This document shows positions 61,115 through 64,000 of a stretch of 64,000 nt of DNA, one piece after another. Where the stretch lies: assembly GCA_947491935.1 (NCBI GenBank), contig CANLLF010000001.1, positions 620,001 through 684,000 of the forward strand. The letters are read 5' to 3'. The notes under the pieces are model-generated. The model was not told the DNA's origin. It was given only the letters and a program-made list of their open reading frames with translations, and made no database searches. Origin of the DNA: an uncultured Roseicyclus sp. Lineage in GTDB: Bacteria > Pseudomonadota > Alphaproteobacteria > Rhodobacterales > Rhodobacteraceae. The translations under genes were made by a program, and so were the position numbers. Every line of letters starts with the position of its first letter. The first letter of the stretch is position 1.

Positions 61115-62440
61115 TCACTCCGCCGCGTCGCGGTAGGGCGCCCCCTCACCATAGGGCACATTCACACCCCCATAGCGCCGAACACGTACATTGCACTGCT
61201 CCGCATGGCCCACGAACCCTTCCAGCATACACAGCCGCGAGCCGTATTCCCCCACCAAAGTCGCCGCCTCATCGGTCACAACCCGCTGATAGGAATGCGT
61301 TTTCAGGAACTTGCCGACCCAAAGCCCGCCCGTATACCGCCCCGCCTTCTTCGTCGGCAGGGTATGGTTCGTCCCGATCACCTTGTCGCCATTGGCCACG
61401 TTGGTCCGCGGCCCCAGGAACAGGGCGCCGTAATTGGTCATGTTGTCGAGGAACCAATCGTCCCGGTCCGTCATCACCTGGATATGCTCCGACGCGATCT
61501 CCTCCGACACGGCCAGCATCTCGTCATAGCTGTCGCACAGAATGATCTCGCCATATTCCTCCCAGCTCACCCGCGCCGTCTCCGCCGTCGGCAGAATGCC
61601 CAGGATCCGGTCGATCTCGGCCAGCGTCTCCTCCGCGAGCTTCCGGGAATTGGTGATCAGAACGGCGGGCGAATTATACCCATGCTCCGCCTGGCCCAAC
61701 AGGTCGGTGGCGCACATCTCGCCATCCACGGTCTCATCGGCAATCACGCATGTCTCCGTCGGCCCCGCGAACAGGTCGATGCCCACCCGCCCGAACAATT
61801 GCCGCTTGGCCTCGGCCACAAAGGCATTGCCCGGCCCCACCAGCATATCGACGGGCTTGATGCTTTCCGTCCCGATCGCCATGGCACCCACGGCCTGCAC
61901 GCCGCCCAGAACAAGGATCTCATCGGCGCCGCCTTCATGCATCGCGGCCACAATCGCAGGATGCGGCTTGCCACCGACCGGCGGCGCGGAGGCCACGATG
62001 CGCTTCACGCCCGCCACCTTTGCCGTCAGCACCGACATATGGGCAGACGCCACCATCGGGAACTTGCCGCCGGGCACGTAGCAGCCCACCGAATTCACCG
62101 GGATATTCTTGTGGCCCAGGATCACACCGGGCAGCGTTTCCACCTCGATATCGGTCATCGAGGCCCGTTGCGCCTCGGCGAACCGGCGGATCTGGGTCTG
62201 GGCAAAGCGGATATCGTCCATCTCACGGGTCGAGACCTGCTGCATCGCCGCTTCGATCTCGGAGGCCGTCAGGCGGAAGGCCTCCGGCGAATAGCCATCG
62301 AATTTGGCTGACAGGTCCCGCACCGCCGCATCGCCGCGGGCCTCGATATCGCCAAGGATTCCCTCGACAATGCCGCGCACCTTCGCGTCGTCTTCGGCCC
62401 GCTCATCGGCCGGTTTGCCGCGTTTCAGATACTCTGCCAT
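61115..62440 (-). CDS. HisD-family dehydrogenase, HpsN (sulfopropanediol dehydrogenase)-like
   Basis: Protein of 441 residues of the histidinol dehydrogenase family: [80 protein letters not shown], zinc region [13 protein letters not shown] and catalytic [14 protein letters not shown]. No other his genes are near. The closest match I recall is HpsN, which oxidises 2,3-dihydroxypropane-1-sulfonate, so this may be an alcohol-to-acid oxidase of a C-sulfonate or polyol. The start at 62440 is chosen for GGAGG 7 nt upstream. Confidence 0.85.
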   Translation of the reverse strand: MAEYLKRGKPADERAEDDAKVRGIVEGILGDIEARGDAAVRDLSAKFDGYSPEAFRLTASEIEAAMQQVSTREMDDIRFAQTQIRRFAEAQRASMTDIEVETLPGVILGHKNIPVNSVGCYVPGGKFPMVASAHMSVLTAKVAGVKRIVASAPPVGGKPHPAIVAAMHEGGADEILVLGGVQAVGAMAIGTESIKPVDMLVGPGNAFVAEAKRQLFGRVGIDLFAGPTETCVIADETVDGEMCATDLLGQAEHGYNSPAVLITNSRKLAEETLAEIDRILGILPTAETARVSWEEYGEIILCDSYDEMLAVSEEIASEHIQVMTDRDDWFLDNMTNYGALFLGPRTNVANGDKVIGTNHTLPTKKAGRYTGGLWVGKFLKTHSYQRVVTDEAATLVGEYGSRLCMLEGFVGHAEQCNVRVRRYGGVNVPYGEGAPYRDAAE

Positions 62441-62572
62441 TGTCATCCCTCCGCCAGTTCCAGCACAAGGATACGCGCGGGCCGAACCGCTTCAAGGGAA
62501 AACTGCATACGTCTGCAAAATGCCGCGATGCGGCATGGGGCGGGCCGCATATCGCGCCCGTCGCCCCGGGCG

Positions 62573-63556
62573 CTACTGGAGGGTGTCGCGCAGCCAATCG
62601 GTGATGTCGCTGGCCACCCGGTCGGTCAAAGCCGGGCTCAGGATGTCACCGGCAATCACGTGACTGTCGGGATCGCCGCCCTCCTCCGGCACGGCGACGG
62701 CGATCAGTGTCGTCGGCCCCGGCCAGCTTTCCGCAAAGGCCCGCGTTGCGGGGGCGGAGACCACCTGATCGCTGTCGGAAAACAGGAACAGCGCGGGCGT
62801 GTCGATGCCGGAATAGTCCCGCTCCCGCGTCTCGCGCAGAAGCGTGCCCATGGTGACGGTGGCGCTGGTCGGATAGGTTTGCGTCCAGAACGTGCCGTGG
62901 CGCTCGTTATAGGCCTCAAAGCTGCGCTCAGCGCCCGCGATCCAGGGTGTCCAGATCCGCGCCATCGGCCATTCCAGCAGCACGCCGAGGGGATTCACCA
63001 CCTCGTAATTGGGCGACAGCAGGACAAGCGCCACCACATCCTCGGCCATGTCCGGCTCCGCCATCAGGTAGGTCGCCAATGTGCCCCCGGTGGAGACGCC
63101 CATGATCACCACCCGGTCGCCGATCCCGCGCGCCAGATGCAGCATGGCGGCGGCCTCATCCACCCAATCGCCCACCCGTGGCTCGGCTAGCGCGTCTCCG
63201 GTGCGGCCATGGCCCGGCAGGCGCGCCAGGATCAGGTTCGCACCCAATCCCTCCGCCACCAGATCGGGCATCGGGCGGGTTTCCTCGGGCCCGGCGGAAA
63301 AGCCGTGCAGGTAGAGGATCACCAGATCGCTCGGCATCCCTTCGGGGCCTGCCCAGACGATCCGCGCCTCGTTGCCCGGCGTAAGGTCCTCAAGCGCCGC
63401 TTCGCGCGCGGCCAGCCAGCCCGCGGGATCGCTCAGATCCGGCATCTCCACCGCGCCGCGCTCCACGCCTTCGCGAGGTCCAAGGAACCAGAACGCGGCC
63501 CCCAGCACCACCAGAAGCAGGATCGCACGGCCCAGAAACCGCAACAGGCTACGCAT
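62573..63556 (-). CDS. membrane-anchored alpha/beta hydrolase
   Basis: Protein of 327 residues with an N-terminal TM/signal anchor (MRSLLRFLGRAILLLVVLGA), then an alpha/beta hydrolase fold: DLVILYLHGFSAGPEETRPM, nucleophile GVSTGGTLATYLM, acid LFLFSDSDQVVSAP and His DPDSHVIAGDILSPALTDR. It overlaps the hydrolase gene upstream by 8 nt. Substrate unknown; an exported esterase or thioesterase is plausible. Confidence 0.9.
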   Translation of the reverse strand: MRSLLRFLGRAILLLVVLGAAFWFLGPREGVERGAVEMPDLSDPAGWLAAREAALEDLTPGNEARIVWAGPEGMPSDLVILYLHGFSAGPEETRPMPDLVAEGLGANLILARLPGHGRTGDALAEPRVGDWVDEAAAMLHLARGIGDRVVIMGVSTGGTLATYLMAEPDMAEDVVALVLLSPNYEVVNPLGVLLEWPMARIWTPWIAGAERSFEAYNERHGTFWTQTYPTSATVTMGTLLRETRERDYSGIDTPALFLFSDSDQVVSAPATRAFAESWPGPTTLIAVAVPEEGGDPDSHVIAGDILSPALTDRVASDITDWLRDTLQ

Positions 63557-64000
63557 GGATCAGCACCTCCTCCACGGCGCGCGTGATCGTGTCGAGGCAT
63601 TCGGGCGTCGAGAACCGGTGATCGGCATCCTTGATCAGTTCCAGCCGGATATCCGGCCCCTCCAGATGATCCAGCAGGCGCAGTGCCATCTCCTGCGGCA
63701 CGTCCTTATCGGCCGTGCCCTGCAGCATCCGCACCGGGGACTGGATCTCCAGCGGATCGGACAGGACCAGATGCTCCCGCCCGTCTTCGATCAGCTTTTT
63801 GGTGATCACCATCGCGTCGCCGTATTCCGACGGCAGCGCGATCTCCCCCTCCTCCATCACTGTCTTGCGCTCCGCCGCGCTCCATTCGTTCCAATATCCG
63901 ATCTCGGTGAAATCCGGGGCGGCGGCGACGGTGACAAGGCCCAGAAGCCGCTCGGGCATCTTCTTGGCGATCAGCAGGCTGATCCACCCGCCCATCGACG
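63549..64000 (-). CDS. alpha/beta hydrolase, partial
   Basis: The C-terminal 150 residues of a hydrolase whose 5' part lies beyond the window edge. The nucleophile elbow SMGGWISLLIAKKMPERLLG is at the edge, followed by LVTVAAAPDFTEIGYWNEWS, the acid region RMLQGTADKDVPQEMALRLL and the catalytic His in LIKDADHRFSTPECL. The pattern resembles ABHD10-type thioesterases. It overlaps the next hydrolase gene by 8 nt. Confidence 0.88.
   Translation of the reverse strand, partial: SMGGWISLLIAKKMPERLLGLVTVAAAPDFTEIGYWNEWSAAERKTVMEEGEIALPSEYGDAMVITKKLIEDGREHLVLSDPLEIQSPVRMLQGTADKDVPQEMALRLLDHLEGPDIRLELIKDADHRFSTPECLDTITRAVEEVLIHA

Noticed and set aside
60125-62311. Long open frame on the plus strand opposite the HisD-like and SnoaL genes
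   Set aside because: Antisense artefact of high GC codon bias; composition is Arg/His-rich and matches no family.
61115-62440. Histidine biosynthetic hisD
   Set aside because: No other his genes nearby, and the neighbours are SnoaL/LacI/SDR genes. Overall similarity fits the HpsN-like branch better.

Overview
This is a contiguous stretch of a GC-rich alphaproteobacterial chromosome, most likely a marine Rhodobacteraceae (Roseobacter-type) bacterium. The evidence is the gene content. Complex I genes come with Rhodobacteraceae-type accessory ORFs (DUF5333, DUF5337, a NuoE with a helix-hairpin-helix tail). There is a leucine-degradation (liu) cluster, a PhaR/PhaP/PhaC/PhaZ polyhydroxyalkanoate locus, VPLPA-CTERM surface proteins and a HisD/HpsN-like dehydrogenase. 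No rRNA, tRNA, insertion sequence, CRISPR array or prophage was recognised.

Region 1 (1-12.8 kb, almost all minus strand) is the complex I cluster, read right to left: nuoA, nuoB, an ABM-domain protein, nuoC, an NTF2-like protein, nuoD, small secreted proteins, nuoE, a membrane helix-hairpin-helix protein, small ORFs, DUF5337, nuoF, small ORFs, DUF5333 and the start of nuoG. Several junctions are 4-nt stop/start overlaps. A plus-strand arsR plus SRPBCC pair with its own promoter and palindrome sits between nuoA and nuoB.

Region 2 (13-27.9 kb, minus strand) is a leucine/isovalerate catabolic cluster. It holds isovaleryl-CoA dehydrogenase (liuA), methylcrotonyl-CoA carboxylase beta and alpha (liuB, liuD), HMG-CoA lyase (liuE), methylglutaconyl-CoA hydratase (liuC) and an acyl-CoA ligase. 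Many unrelated genes are threaded through it: a run of small exported cysteine-containing proteins, a flavodoxin-like reductase, a methyltransferase, an ASCH protein, a GST and a possible PD-(D/E)XK-like protein. A perfect palindrome lies just upstream of liuA.

Region 3 (27.9-33.1 kb) is mixed: an ArsP-like permease divergent from a LysR regulator, an orphan Imm11-like ORF that looks decayed, a PhzF-family protein, and a TerB-like protein coupled to a cytosolic PhnD-like protein.

Region 4 (33.2-46.9 kb, plus strand) joins a polar-amino-acid ABC transporter (ATPase, binding protein, two permeases) to an apparent gamma-glutamylation/amine catabolism set: two glutamine-synthetase-like enzymes, a class I amidotransferase, an FAD amine oxidase-like protein, a DegT-type and a class III aminotransferase, and a GNAT. 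The transporter locus is interrupted by two VPLPA-CTERM genes and a small membrane pseudogene carrying an in-frame TGA.

Region 5 (46.9-52.9 kb) is the PHA storage locus: phaR, phaP, phaC and divergent phaZ. Three perfect CTGC-N3/4-GCAG boxes, the motif described for PhaR in related bacteria, lie upstream of phaR and phaP.

Region 6 (53-64 kb, minus strand) is a less familiar catabolic cluster: a HisD/HpsN-like dehydrogenase, two two-domain SnoaL-like proteins, an SDR, a LacI regulator, RidA, a PNPOx-like flavoprotein, a MetE-like methyltransferase and three alpha/beta hydrolases. A family of short GC-rich hairpin repeats recurs in intergenic gaps near 17.0, 31.8, 39.8 and 61.1 kb.
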